This document shows, piece by piece, positions 33,881-42,194 of a stretch of 59,160 nt of DNA. Under the pieces are notes generated by a model. The model was not told where the DNA came from. It did not search any database and saw only the letters and a list, made by a program, of their open reading frames with translations. This stretch comes from CBIFVZ01 sp966185765 (GTDB taxonomy: Bacteria > Pseudomonadota > Gammaproteobacteria > Enterobacterales > Enterobacteriaceae). Position 1 is the first letter of the stretch; each line of letters begins with the position of its first letter. Location: the NCBI GenBank assembly GCA_966185765.1, contig CBIFVZ010000013.1, forward strand, positions 1 to 59,160, read 5' to 3'. Position numbers and translations under genes: made by a program.

Positions 33881-34555
33881 ATGAACAGTGCACCTGACAC
33901 TCTGCAACGAAATATCAAATACTTAATGGAAAAGGCCAGCATCAGCAGCGTGACTGAACTGGCACGACATCTGAACATGCAGCAATCTACGCTGCACCGC
34001 ATGCTGACCGGTGAAGTCAGGGATCCGAAATACACCACGTTGAGTAACATCGCGACCTTTTTTGGTATTTCCCCTGTAGACCTGATTGAGCGCGACCTGC
34101 AGCACTCAACACCTGCCTCTGCAGAGACAGGTAGTCCCGCCTGGCAATTTCACGCTCAGGGTGTACCTGTGCTGGGCAACACACAACTTGGGCACGGCGG
34201 CTACTGGAGCGATATGGAATATCCGGTCGGCGGCGGTGATGGATATCTGCGCTGGCCATCATGTGATGAAGAGGTGTATGCGCTTAAATGTGTGGGTGAT
34301 TCGATGATGCCGCGTATTAAAGAAGGCGAGTTCGTCATCATCGAGCCTAATCACAACTATCATCCTGGCGATGAAGTACTGGTTGTCACCCACAATGGTG
34401 AAGTGATGGTAAAGACCTTTTTGTTTGAACGAGATGGCTACTACCATCTGCTGCCGGTCAATGAGGATCACGCACCTATTCGCATTGCGAAGAACGATGT
34501 AGCAAAAATTCAGTATGTGGCAGGCATAGCAAAATCCACCCTCTGGGTACCTTAA
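33881..34555 (+). CDS. Phage-type repressor, HTH plus S24 peptidase-like domain
   Basis: 224 residues, the only gene of the locus on the plus strand. An N-terminal helix-turn-helix (about 22-55, SVTELARHLNMQQSTLHRMLTG) binds DNA; the C-terminal LexA/CI-like domain (about 95-215) has the Ser141/Lys178 dyad in VGDSM and VMVKTF with normal spacing. That would allow RecA-stimulated self-cleavage after DNA damage, but I see no Ala-Gly or Cys-Gly bond in the linker (70-110), the usual cut site. It is divergent from the Q gene and flanked by two copies of the same operator-like palindrome. Confidence 0.88.
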   Translation: MNSAPDTLQRNIKYLMEKASISSVTELARHLNMQQSTLHRMLTGEVRDPKYTTLSNIATFFGISPVDLIERDLQHSTPASAETGSPAWQFHAQGVPVLGNTQLGHGGYWSDMEYPVGGGDGYLRWPSCDEEVYALKCVGDSMMPRIKEGEFVIIEPNHNYHPGDEVLVVTHNGEVMVKTFLFERDGYYHLLPVNEDHAPIRIAKNDVAKIQYVAGIAKSTLWVP

Positions 34556-34575
34556 TAATGCGTAAAAGAAAACAA

Positions 34576-34595
34576 TTAATGCAATAACGCATTAA
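34576..34595. promoter_or_regulatory. Proposed repressor operator, downstream copy
   Basis: TTAATGC-N6-GCATTAA with perfect seven-base arms, 20 bases after the repressor stop codon and 80 bases before yfhL. It could also act as a weak hairpin, but no T-run follows. Confidence 0.45.
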
Positions 34596-34674
34596 TCAGT
34601 TCTTAATAAGCAGCTGCCTTCTGGATTCAGGGAGCGTATAATGCATGCCCTGTTTGTGTTGTTGAGATCTCCCC

Positions 34675-34935
34675 GTGGCGTTAGTTATCACCAAAAAATG
34701 TATCAATTGTGACATGTGCGAGCCGGAATGCCCGAATGAAGCCATCTCCATGGGGGAGAGTATCTACCAGATTAACAGCGATCGTTGTACCGAATGCGTA
34801 GGTCATTACGATACGCCTACCTGCCAGAAAGTGTGCCCTATCCCCAATACTATTCTCAAAGACCCGGCACACCAGGAAAGCCAGGAGCAGCTGTGGGATA
34901 AGTTTGTGCTACTCCATCACGCCGATAAGATTTAA
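34675..34935 (+). CDS. yfhL: Ferredoxin-like protein YfhL
   Basis: 86-residue 2[4Fe-4S] ferredoxin. Two clusters of cysteines are seen: CINCDMCEPEC near residues 9-19, and CTECVGHYDTPTCQKVC further on, with the insertion between cysteines typical of the Alvin (Allochromatium vinosum) type. Nearly identical to E. coli YfhL from the GTG start onward. The physiological partner is not known with certainty. First core gene right of the tail locus and convergent with acpS across a 123-base gap that holds no ShoB/OhsC. Confidence 0.94.
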   Translation: MALVITKKCINCDMCEPECPNEAISMGESIYQINSDRCTECVGHYDTPTCQKVCPIPNTILKDPAHQESQEQLWDKFVLLHHADKI

Positions 34936-35058
34936 GCGCGCCATTTGCCTCTTGTGTTAGCCCCAAAACGGGTAATCACCTCTCAACGCTCTACTACGCG
35001 CCAGGCAGTCGCCCTATAACTCAGGCTCTAACAGCCCTGGCGATGAACCTGGTCTGGC

Positions 35059-35439
35059 TCAGCATTCAAGAATAACTGTCGCACAAGCATAACGCCGCTC
35101 ATCCGCAAGCGTCACATGCACGAACTTCACGCCCATCTGTTGGGCCAGCTGCTGCGCAGCCTCATGAAAACGCACCTGTGGCTTCCCCAACGCATCGTTG
35201 AAGACTTCAAACTGATCGAACGCCAGCCCGTTGCGGATGCCTGTACCAAACGCTTTTGCTGCCGCTTCTTTCACAGCAAAACGCTTGGCAAGAAAACGAA
35301 CCGGCTGCTGATGTGCCTGGTAAAGTGCCCATTCACTGGCGCATAACACACGTTGTGCCAGCCGATCGCCTGAGCGCGCAATGACTGCCTCAATGCGCGC
35401 AATCTCAACAATATCTGTGCCAAGCCCAAGAATTGCCAT
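35059..35439 (-). CDS. acpS: Holo-[acyl-carrier-protein] synthase
   Basis: 126 residues. Transfers 4'-phosphopantetheine from coenzyme A to ACP, making fatty-acid synthesis possible. Magnesium ligands Asp9 (GLGTDIVEI) and Glu58 (FAVKEAAAKAFGTG) are in place. Start overlaps the pdxJ stop by one base (TGATG). Last gene of the rnc-era-recO-pdxJ-acpS series. Confidence 0.97.
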   Translation of the reverse strand: MAILGLGTDIVEIARIEAVIARSGDRLAQRVLCASEWALYQAHQQPVRFLAKRFAVKEAAAKAFGTGIRNGLAFDQFEVFNDALGKPQVRFHEAAQQLAQQMGVKFVHVTLADERRYACATVILEC

Positions 35440-36170
35440 CAGCCACGCGCTTCCAGCATCAGACGTTTCATATCGGCTACTGCTTCTTTCAGCCCCACCA
35501 TTACCGCACGCCCGATAATGGCATGACCAATATTCAACTCATGCATTTCCGGTAATGCCGCAATGGGCTTGACGTTATGATAGGTCAGGCCATGCCCGGC
35601 GTTCACTTTCAGCCCCTTGCCTGCAGCATACGTCGCCGCATGAGCAATACGCGCCAGTTCTTCCTGCTGCGCGGTTTCGCTTTCGGCATCAGCGTAAGCG
35701 CCGGTATGGATTTCAATATAGGGAGCACCCGCAGCAACTGCGGCATCTATCTGAACAACATCGGGGTCGATAAACAGCGAAACCAGAATGCCAGCCCCGG
35801 CAAGACGGCGACAGGCATCGCGCAGTTTTTCCGGCTGGCCGGCAACATCCAGTCCACCTTCAGTAGTTACTTCTTCGCGCTTTTCTGGCACCAGGCAACA
35901 AAAGTGGGGTTTTGTCTCACAGGCAATGGCGAGCATTTCTTCTGTAACAGCCATTTCAAGATTCATGCGCGTGTGTAAGGTCTGACGCAGAATGCGAACA
36001 TCGCGATCGGTGATATGACGGCGATCTTCACGCAGGTGAACGGTAATACCGTCAGCACCGGCCTGTTCAGCGATAAACGCCGCCTGAACCGGGTCCGGGT
36101 AGCGGGTGCCGCGAGCATTACGCAACGTGGCAATATGGTCAATATTGACCCCCAAAAGTAATTCAGCCAT
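35439..36170 (-). CDS. pdxJ: Pyridoxine 5'-phosphate synthase
   Basis: 243-residue TIM-barrel enzyme that condenses 1-deoxyxylulose-5-phosphate with 3-amino-2-oxopropyl phosphate in vitamin B6 synthesis. Family signatures LLGVNIDHIATLRNARGT at the N-terminus, ITVHLREDRRHI, and the C-terminal ELNIGHAIIGRAV are complete. Coupled to acpS at its end and separated from recO by 75 bases. Confidence 0.97.
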   Translation of the reverse strand: MAELLLGVNIDHIATLRNARGTRYPDPVQAAFIAEQAGADGITVHLREDRRHITDRDVRILRQTLHTRMNLEMAVTEEMLAIACETKPHFCCLVPEKREEVTTEGGLDVAGQPEKLRDACRRLAGAGILVSLFIDPDVVQIDAAVAAGAPYIEIHTGAYADAESETAQQEELARIAHAATYAAGKGLKVNAGHGLTYHNVKPIAALPEMHELNIGHAIIGRAVMVGLKEAVADMKRLMLEARG

Positions 36171-36245
36171 AACAATCCTCGGTAATCTGCAGTCAGGAAC
36201 CGCAAGTGTACACTGCTGCAGGAAAGTGTGGCTATCAGCCTTGCA

Positions 36246-36983
36246 TTACTGAGGGTCCGCGGGAGATTTAAGCGCTGGTTTTTTCGGCATAAACTGGCGA
36301 AACAGCTCGCGGCTTTTCAGCGGCTTACCACCAAGATAGGGCTTAAGTGCAATGCGGGTGAAACGTTTGGCGGCCCGCAGCGTGACGGCATCCGGGAAAT
36401 TACGCTCCGCCAGCGCACGTAACTCGCGCCCGGTAAAACTGGTGTTATCAACAACCAGGCTCGCAATAAACCCTTTTTCTTCTCGGTAACGGTAGGTCAT
36501 CGTGTCACTCACCGGCTCACCGCTGCCCGCACAATGCAGGAAATCAACGCCATATCCAAGATGGCCCAGCAATGCCAGCTCAAAACGACGCAACGCTGGC
36601 TCCGGCGAACCGTGACCACCTGCCAGCGCCTGTATACAATGCAAATATTCGAAGAACAGTTCAGAGAAGCGTGTCTCCTGCTCCAGCACACGTGCAAGCA
36701 GTTCGTTGACGTAAAGACCGCTATAGAGATGAATGCTGGTCAGGGGCAGCGCAAGAGAGACAGGCTCGGCGCTACGCAGGGTTTTCACATCCCCCCGTCC
36801 GCTCCAGCGCACCAGCAGTGGCGTGAAAGGTTGCAGCGAACCTTTAAGACTGGAGCGCTTTGAACGCGCTCCTTTGGCAATCAGGCGAATACGCCCGGAC
36901 TCTTCAGAAAAGAGGTCAAGCAGGAGACTGGTTTCGCTCCAGGGGTGACTGTGTAGCACAAAAGCCCGTTGCCAGCCTTCCAT
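36246..36983 (-). CDS. recO: DNA repair protein RecO
   Basis: 245 residues from MEGWQRAFVLHSHPWSETS, the conserved start; the longer open frame adds 17 unrelated residues. RecO has an OB fold (1-80) followed by a helical domain; it anneals single strands and with RecR loads RecA on SSB-coated DNA. The C-terminus (GKPLKSRELFRQFM) is conserved and the last 13 residues differ from E. coli. It follows era by 13 bases. Confidence 0.95.
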   Translation of the reverse strand: MEGWQRAFVLHSHPWSETSLLLDLFSEESGRIRLIAKGARSKRSSLKGSLQPFTPLLVRWSGRGDVKTLRSAEPVSLALPLTSIHLYSGLYVNELLARVLEQETRFSELFFEYLHCIQALAGGHGSPEPALRRFELALLGHLGYGVDFLHCAGSGEPVSDTMTYRYREEKGFIASLVVDNTSFTGRELRALAERNFPDAVTLRAAKRFTRIALKPYLGGKPLKSRELFRQFMPKKPALKSPADPQ

Positions 36984-36996
36984 TGACTCTACCCTG

Positions 36997-37902
36997 TTAC
37001 ATGTCGTCGATATAGCCGAGGCTACGCAGCGCACGCTCGTCGTCGGCCCAGCCAGACTTCACCTTTACCCACAGTTCAAGGTGTACTTTGGCTTCAAACA
37101 TGTCTTCCATATCGCGACGCGCTTCAATACCGATAGTTTTAATTTTGGCCCCTTTGTTGCCAATCACCATCTTTTTCTGCCCCTCACGTTCAACGAGAAT
37201 CAGGCCATTGATGTCATAGCCACCGCGCTCGTTGGTAATAAAGCGCTCAATCTCTACTGTGACGGAATACGGCAGCTCAGCGCCCAGGAAGCGCATCAGT
37301 TTTTCACGGATGATTTCAGAGGCCATGAAACGCTGGCTGCGGTCAGTGATATAATCTTCCGGGAAATGATGGATCGCTTCAGGAAGATGCTTACGCACGA
37401 TCCCAGCAACCGTATCCACGTTCATGCCCGTCTCTGCAGAAATTGGCACGATATCGAGGAAATTCATCTGGCTTGCCAGAAACTGCAGGTGCGGCAGCAG
37501 TTCAGCTTTATCAACCACGTTATCGACTTTATTAACCGCCAGAATAACCGGTGTTTTACCATCGCGAAGCTTGTTGAGCACCATTTCATCATCAGCTGTC
37601 CAGCGCGTGCCTTCCACAACAAAGATGATCAGCTCAACATCGCCAATGGAGCTACTGGCCGCGCGGTTCATGAGGCGGTTGATAGCACGCTTTTCTTCCA
37701 TGTGCAGCCCGGGCGTATCCACATAGATAGCCTGATATGCACCTTCAGTATGAATGCCAACAATGCGGTGGCGCGTGGTCTGCGCCTTGCGTGAGGTGAT
37801 AGAAATTTTCTGCCCGAGCAGGTTATTCAGCAGCGTCGATTTGCCCACGTTGGGGCGACCTACGATAGCAATAAATCCGCAGTATGTTTTTTCGTCGCTC
37901 AT
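36997..37902 (-). CDS. era: GTPase Era
   Basis: 301 residues. The G domain has Walker A GRPNVGKST (about 15-23), switch region DTPGLH and NKVD; a KH RNA-binding domain occupies the C-terminal third (VIGNKGAKIKTIG). Era binds 16S rRNA near its 3' end and is needed for 30S assembly. Start overlaps the rnc stop (ATGA), showing translational coupling. Confidence 0.98.
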   Translation of the reverse strand: MSDEKTYCGFIAIVGRPNVGKSTLLNNLLGQKISITSRKAQTTRHRIVGIHTEGAYQAIYVDTPGLHMEEKRAINRLMNRAASSSIGDVELIIFVVEGTRWTADDEMVLNKLRDGKTPVILAVNKVDNVVDKAELLPHLQFLASQMNFLDIVPISAETGMNVDTVAGIVRKHLPEAIHHFPEDYITDRSQRFMASEIIREKLMRFLGAELPYSVTVEIERFITNERGGYDINGLILVEREGQKKMVIGNKGAKIKTIGIEARRDMEDMFEAKVHLELWVKVKSGWADDERALRSLGYIDDM

Positions 37903-38579
37903 TCCAGCTCCAGCTTTTTCATAGCTTGTTCCGCCGCAGCCTGTTCAGCCTTGCGACGGCTGGAACCGGTGCCAACGACCGGTTCGCCTAACCCACTGAC
38001 CTGGCAGTGGATGGTAAATTCTTGATCGTGCGCTTCACCACGTACCTGCACCACCAGGTAAGACGGCAGAGGTAAGTGACGACCCTGCAAAAACTCCTGC
38101 AGACGCGTTTTCGGATCCTTTTGCTTATCGCCAGGGCTTATTTCATCCAGACGCGTCTGATACCAGCTCAGGATCAGGCGCTCGACAGTCTGGATATCAC
38201 TGTCCAGGAACACGCCGCCGATCAGCGCTTCTACCGTATCGGCAAGGATAGACTCACGGCGAAACCCGCCGCTTTTAAGTTCACCAGGCCCCAGGCGCAG
38301 ACATTCACCCAGCTCAAACTCACGGGCAATTTCAGCCAGCGTATTGCCGCGAACCAGCGTCGCACGCATGCGACTCATATCGCCTTCATCTACGCGTGGA
38401 AAACGGTGATAAAGCGCATTAGCGATAACAAAACTTAAAATAGAGTCGCCGAGAAACTCCAGCCGCTCGTTATGCTTACTGCTGGCGCTGCGATGCGTAA
38501 GCGCCTGCTGCAACAGATCCTGATGCAGGAAAGTGTAGCCCAGTTTTCGCTGGAGCCGGTTTATTACGATGGGATTCAT
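37899..38579 (-). CDS. rnc: Ribonuclease III
   Basis: 226 residues from MNPIVINRLQRKLGY, exactly the E. coli length; the open frame upstream is the leader. The catalytic signature ERLEFLGDSIL is at 38-48, and the acidic residues in ADTVEALIGG are present; the double-stranded RNA-binding domain covers about 155-226. Cuts double-stranded RNA in rRNA processing. A long leader hairpin suggests the known self-cleavage control. Confidence 0.98.
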   Translation of the reverse strand: MNPIVINRLQRKLGYTFLHQDLLQQALTHRSASSKHNERLEFLGDSILSFVIANALYHRFPRVDEGDMSRMRATLVRGNTLAEIAREFELGECLRLGPGELKSGGFRRESILADTVEALIGGVFLDSDIQTVERLILSWYQTRLDEISPGDKQKDPKTRLQEFLQGRHLPLPSYLVVQVRGEAHDQEFTIHCQVSGLGEPVVGTGSSRRKAEQAAAEQAMKKLELE

Positions 38580-38611
38580 GCGATACCAGTAATATGAAGA
38601 CGTCGACAATT

Positions 38612-38660
38612 CAGCACACGAAACCGCGCTACGTTTAAAGCAGAACGGTTTTGTGTGCTG
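38612..38660 (-). promoter_or_regulatory. RNase III leader stem-loop of rnc
   Basis: On the minus strand CAGCACAC-A-AAACCG pairs with CGGTTT-C-GTGTGCTG across an 18-base loop, in the 5' leader about 33 bases before the rnc start. A second hairpin CGGCCC/GGGCCG follows upstream (38661-38680). In E. coli such a stem is cut by RNase III to shorten the life of its own mRNA. Confidence 0.8.
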
Positions 38661-38746
38661 CGGCCCCCTTACGAGGGCCGAACTAAAAACACGGGGAAAT
38701 ATTCTATACGTAACGACAGGGGATGTCGTTAACTGATTAGCCCCGA

Positions 38747-39718
38747 TTAATGAATACCGCCAATACGACTCAAACGTACGCCGGTTGGCCATTCACCCTG
38801 CTGTTTTTCAAAGCTCATCCAGATAGCAACGGCTTTGCCCACCAGGTTTTGCTCCGGCACGAACCCCCAGTAACGGCTGTCTTCGCTGTTATCACGGTTA
38901 TCGCCCATCATAAAATACTGGCCCGGCGGCACAATCCATGAGGCGGTTTGTACACCTGGCTGGCGGTAGTACAGGCCGACCTGGTCCTGTGCAATCGGCA
39001 GCATCAGGATGCTGTGCGCCACATCGCCCAGTTTTTCCGTACGTGTCGTCAGGCGCTCGCCGCCTTCTTTGTTCTGATCCAGTGGCAACTGCCAGAACCC
39101 ACCGCGTGCCTCACCGCTCCCCTGAGAGAACGTTTCGACAAACTGACTTGGCTCAACGTTACTGTAGGTAATCGCCAGCGCGTTATCGCAAGCCTGACCG
39201 GAGCTGCAGTTCGGTTCAACCGTCACCTGTTTTGCAACCGGGTCATAAACCACGCGATCGCCTGGCAGGCCTACGACACGCTTGATATAATCAACGGTCG
39301 GGTTGCGTGGGTATTTAAACACCACTACATCACCGCGTTTCGGATGGCCGGTTTCAATTAACGTTTTTTGAAAAATAGGATCTTTAATGCCGTAGGCGTA
39401 TTTTTCAACGAGGATAAAATCGCCAATCAAGAGTGTAGGCATCATTGAGCCAGACGGGATCTGGAAAGGCTCATAAATAAATGAACGCACCACCAGCACA
39501 ATAGCCAGCACCGGAAAAACCGAGGCACAGGTTTCCAGCCAGCCCGGTTTTGCCGCCACTTTTTTCAGCGTGTCTTTATCCAGCTCACCATTGACCGCGG
39601 CCTGGGCATGTGCCTGCGCTGCACGACGCTTTGGCGCAAACACAAATTTATCCAGACACCACAGCAGCCCAGTCACCAGCGTGGCAATCACGAGGATCAG
39701 GGCAAACATATTCGCCAT
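38747..39718 (-). CDS. lepB: Signal peptidase I
   Basis: 323-residue inner-membrane serine protease that removes signal peptides from exported proteins. Two N-terminal membrane segments (about 4-22 and 62-79) precede the periplasmic catalytic domain with Ser91 (PSGSMMPT) and Lys146 (the YIKRVVG box), and the box MGDNRDNSEDSRYWG. 14 bases after lepA on the same strand, as in E. coli. Confidence 0.97.
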   Translation of the reverse strand: MANMFALILVIATLVTGLLWCLDKFVFAPKRRAAQAHAQAAVNGELDKDTLKKVAAKPGWLETCASVFPVLAIVLVVRSFIYEPFQIPSGSMMPTLLIGDFILVEKYAYGIKDPIFQKTLIETGHPKRGDVVVFKYPRNPTVDYIKRVVGLPGDRVVYDPVAKQVTVEPNCSSGQACDNALAITYSNVEPSQFVETFSQGSGEARGGFWQLPLDQNKEGGERLTTRTEKLGDVAHSILMLPIAQDQVGLYYRQPGVQTASWIVPPGQYFMMGDNRDNSEDSRYWGFVPEQNLVGKAVAIWMSFEKQQGEWPTGVRLSRIGGIH

Positions 39719-39732
39719 GCCAACTCCTTAAA

Positions 39733-41532
39733 TTATTTACTGTCTTTGCCGACGTGCAGGATGGCAAGGAACGCTTCCTGCGGCAGCTCAACGTTACCGA
39801 CCTGCTTCATGCGTTTTTTACCTTCTTTCTGCTTCTGCAACAGCTTTTTCTTACGGCTAACGTCACCGCCGTAGCACTTGGCCAGAACGTTTTTACGCAG
39901 CTGTTTCACCGTTGAGCGCGCAATGATGTGGTTGCCAATCGCTGCCTGAATCGCAATATCAAACTGCTGGCGTGGAATCAGCTCTTTCATCTTCTCAACC
40001 AACTCACGACCGCGATACGGCGCATTGTCGTTGTGGGTGATGAGTGCCAGTGCATCCACACGCTCACCATTGATAAGCACATCCACACGCACCATGTTCG
40101 ATGCCTGGAAACGCTTGAAGTTGTAGTCCAGCGACGCATAACCACGTGAAGTTGACTTCAGGCGGTCAAAGAAATCCAGCACCACTTCGGCCATAGGGAT
40201 TTCATAGGTCAGCGCGACCTGGTTGCCGTGGTACACCATGTTGGTCTGCACGCCGCGTTTCTCAACGCACAGAGTGATGACGTTACCCAGGTATTCCTGC
40301 GGCAGCAGCATGTGACATTCCGCAATGGGTTCACGCAGCTCGTCGATGTTATTAAGCGGCGGCAGCTTGGACGGACTGTCGACATAAATCACGTCTTTGC
40401 TGGTGGTTAACACTTCATACACGACGGTCGGCGCCGTTGTGATGAGGTCGAGATCGTACTCACGCTCCAGACGTTCCTGGATAATTTCCATGTGCAGCAA
40501 ACCGAGGAAGCCGCAGCGGAAGCCAAATCCCAGAGCCGTAGAACTTTCCGGCTCGTAGAACAAGGAGGCGTCATTGAGACTCAGTTTACCAAGCGCGTCA
40601 CGGAAGCTCTCATAATCGTCAGAGCTGACCGGGAACAGACCCGCATACACCTGAGGTTTTACTTTTTTAAAGCCGGGTAATGCTTTGTCAGCCGGCGCAC
40701 GTGCGCTGGTCAGGGTATCGCCCACTGGCGCACCGAGAATGTCTTTAATGGCGCAAACCAGCCAGCCTACTTCGCCACAGTGCAGTTCAGTACGATCAAC
40801 CTGTTTAGGCGTGAAGATACCAAGTCGATCGGCGTTGTAGGTCTGACCGGTGCTCATCACTTTGATTTTTTCGCCTTTACGCAGCGTGCCGTTCTTTACA
40901 CGAACCAGCGACACAACGCCCAGATAGTTATCGAACCAGGAGTCGATGATCAGCGCCTGCAGCGGGGCATCCGGGTCACCTTCCGGCGGTGGAATGTCAC
41001 GTACCAGACGCTCCAGAACATCCTGCACCCCTACGCCAGTTTTCGCCGAGCAACGCACGGCGTCGGTGGCATCAATACCGACAATATCTTCAATTTCTTC
41101 TGCCACACGCTCCGGGTCAGCAGCCGGCAGGTCAATCTTGTTCAGTACCGGTACGACTTCGAGGTCCATTTCAATCGCGGTATAGCAGTTTGCCAGCGTC
41201 TGGGCTTCCACCCCCTGGCCTGCATCCACCACCAGCAGTGCCCCTTCGCAAGCAGCAAGTGAGCGCGACACTTCATAAGAAAAGTCAACGTGGCCCGGGG
41301 TGTCGATAAAGTTAAGCTGGTAGGTTTCGCCATCAGAGGCTTTGTAATCAAGCGTTACGCTCTGGGCTTTGATGGTGATGCCGCGCTCACGCTCAAGATC
41401 CATAGAATCCAGCACCTGCGCTGCCATTTCGCGATCGGAGAGGCCGCCGCAAATCTGGATGATACGGTCAGACAGCGTCGACTTACCGTGGTCAATATGG
41501 GCAATAATCGAAAAGTTGCGTATGTTTTTCAT
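39733..41532 (-). CDS. lepA: Elongation factor 4 (back-translocase)
   Basis: 599 residues, exactly the E. coli length. The GTPase domain has HIDHGKST and DTPGHVDF; domains II-V and the unique C-terminal domain (SRKKKLLQKQKEGKKRMK) follow. LepA affects initiation and ribosome back-translocation under stress. First gene of lepA-lepB; a 182-base gap separates it from rseC. Confidence 0.98.
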   Translation of the reverse strand: MKNIRNFSIIAHIDHGKSTLSDRIIQICGGLSDREMAAQVLDSMDLERERGITIKAQSVTLDYKASDGETYQLNFIDTPGHVDFSYEVSRSLAACEGALLVVDAGQGVEAQTLANCYTAIEMDLEVVPVLNKIDLPAADPERVAEEIEDIVGIDATDAVRCSAKTGVGVQDVLERLVRDIPPPEGDPDAPLQALIIDSWFDNYLGVVSLVRVKNGTLRKGEKIKVMSTGQTYNADRLGIFTPKQVDRTELHCGEVGWLVCAIKDILGAPVGDTLTSARAPADKALPGFKKVKPQVYAGLFPVSSDDYESFRDALGKLSLNDASLFYEPESSTALGFGFRCGFLGLLHMEIIQERLEREYDLDLITTAPTVVYEVLTTSKDVIYVDSPSKLPPLNNIDELREPIAECHMLLPQEYLGNVITLCVEKRGVQTNMVYHGNQVALTYEIPMAEVVLDFFDRLKSTSRGYASLDYNFKRFQASNMVRVDVLINGERVDALALITHNDNAPYRGRELVEKMKELIPRQQFDIAIQAAIGNHIIARSTVKQLRKNVLAKCYGGDVSRKKKLLQKQKEGKKRMKQVGNVELPQEAFLAILHVGKDSK

Positions 41533-41700
41533 ACAGGAGATTTTTATACCTTAATAATGCCTTCGTGGCCTCGCGCAACGCGCTGTGCTGAGACGGGATT
41601 GTGGCTGCGGCTCTCTGCGCCGGAAACGTTGCATTCTACACTACAACCAGAAAACGGGGAAACTGCTCATCAGCAGCGTATACGAGGAAAGTATCAGATA

Positions 41701-41725
41701 ATAAAAGAGTCGGCTTACCGACTCT
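41701..41725 (-). terminator. Terminator of the rpoE-rseABC operon
   Basis: Eight-base perfect stem AGAGTCGG/CCGACTCT with loop TAAG, followed by TTTAT on the minus strand. The loop contains the rseC stop codon, so the hairpin overlaps the end of the gene. Confidence 0.7.
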
Positions 41726-42194
41726 GTGAAACAGAAGAAGTGTCAACCCGCAGAGCATCGGGTGTCAGCGCTACGCTGAGAATAACCGGTTGCCATTGCG
41801 CGCGCTTGCTCAGTCGTGGAGATACCCCACGCGCGAGTAGAAAACCACCCACGCCGCCGAGCAGCGCCCCGCAAACTGCGGCTGTATCCCCACCAAACAG
41901 CGCCTGAAACAGGCCCGCCATGATAAATAATCCTATCAGTGGTGACATATACACCAGCAATGCCGAACTCAGCAGGCTGCTTTCGGCAATACCTAACTCC
42001 ACTTTCTGTCCGGCAACCAACGGCTCGATACAGGGTACGGTAATCGTATGGGTGGTTTGTGGGCCCAATTTATTTAATACGCGAGAGCCACAGCCCGCAC
42101 GTGAAGAGCAGCTGTTGCAGGAGGATTTCACGTCACAGCTGACGAGCGCTTCACCGTTTTGCCAGGAGACGACTGTCGCCCATTCTTTTATCAT
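41715..42194 (-). CDS. rseC: SoxR-reducing/RseC family protein
   Basis: 159 residues. Four cysteines in the N-terminal CDVKSSCNSCSSRAGC pattern may hold a cofactor; two membrane segments lie near 75-100 and 103-125. Inner-membrane protein of the rpoE operon, which in E. coli has a mild effect on sigma-E and takes part in SoxR reduction with the Rsx system. Start overlaps the rseB stop (ATGA). Confidence 0.94.
   Translation of the reverse strand: MIKEWATVVSWQNGEALVSCDVKSSCNSCSSRAGCGSRVLNKLGPQTTHTITVPCIEPLVAGQKVELGIAESSLLSSALLVYMSPLIGLFIMAGLFQALFGGDTAAVCGALLGGVGGFLLARGVSPRLSKRAQWQPVILSVALTPDALRVDTSSVSQSR

Larger units (their letters stand above)
15178..34600 (-). mobile_element. R-type tailocin locus (headless contractile phage tail), between yfhH and yfhL
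   Basis: All genes except the repressor are on the minus strand. The order repressor, Q antiterminator, repeat array, endolysin/holin/Rz, neck terminator, DUF3383 sheath, DUF3277 tube, chaperone, tape measure, Dit-like, plug, hub, Gp138-type spike, gp25-like, J, DUF2612, fibres, Tfa is a complete contractile tail. Capsid, portal, terminase, head-completion, integrase and replication genes are absent, and I see no flanking att repeats. A complete, uninterrupted tail and lysis set without head genes points to a domesticated bacteriocin rather than a decaying prophage. Exact edges are uncertain by tens of bases. Confidence 0.87.

Noticed and set aside
15178..34620. att direct repeats flanking the tail locus
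   Set aside because: I compared the sequence after yfhH with that before yfhL and saw no shared repeat of useful length; no integrase gene and no tRNA lies at either end.
34936..35058. ShoB/OhsC toxin-antitoxin pair known between yfhL and acpS in E. coli
   Set aside because: The gap is only 123 bases and contains no hydrophobic small ORF or matching RNA.
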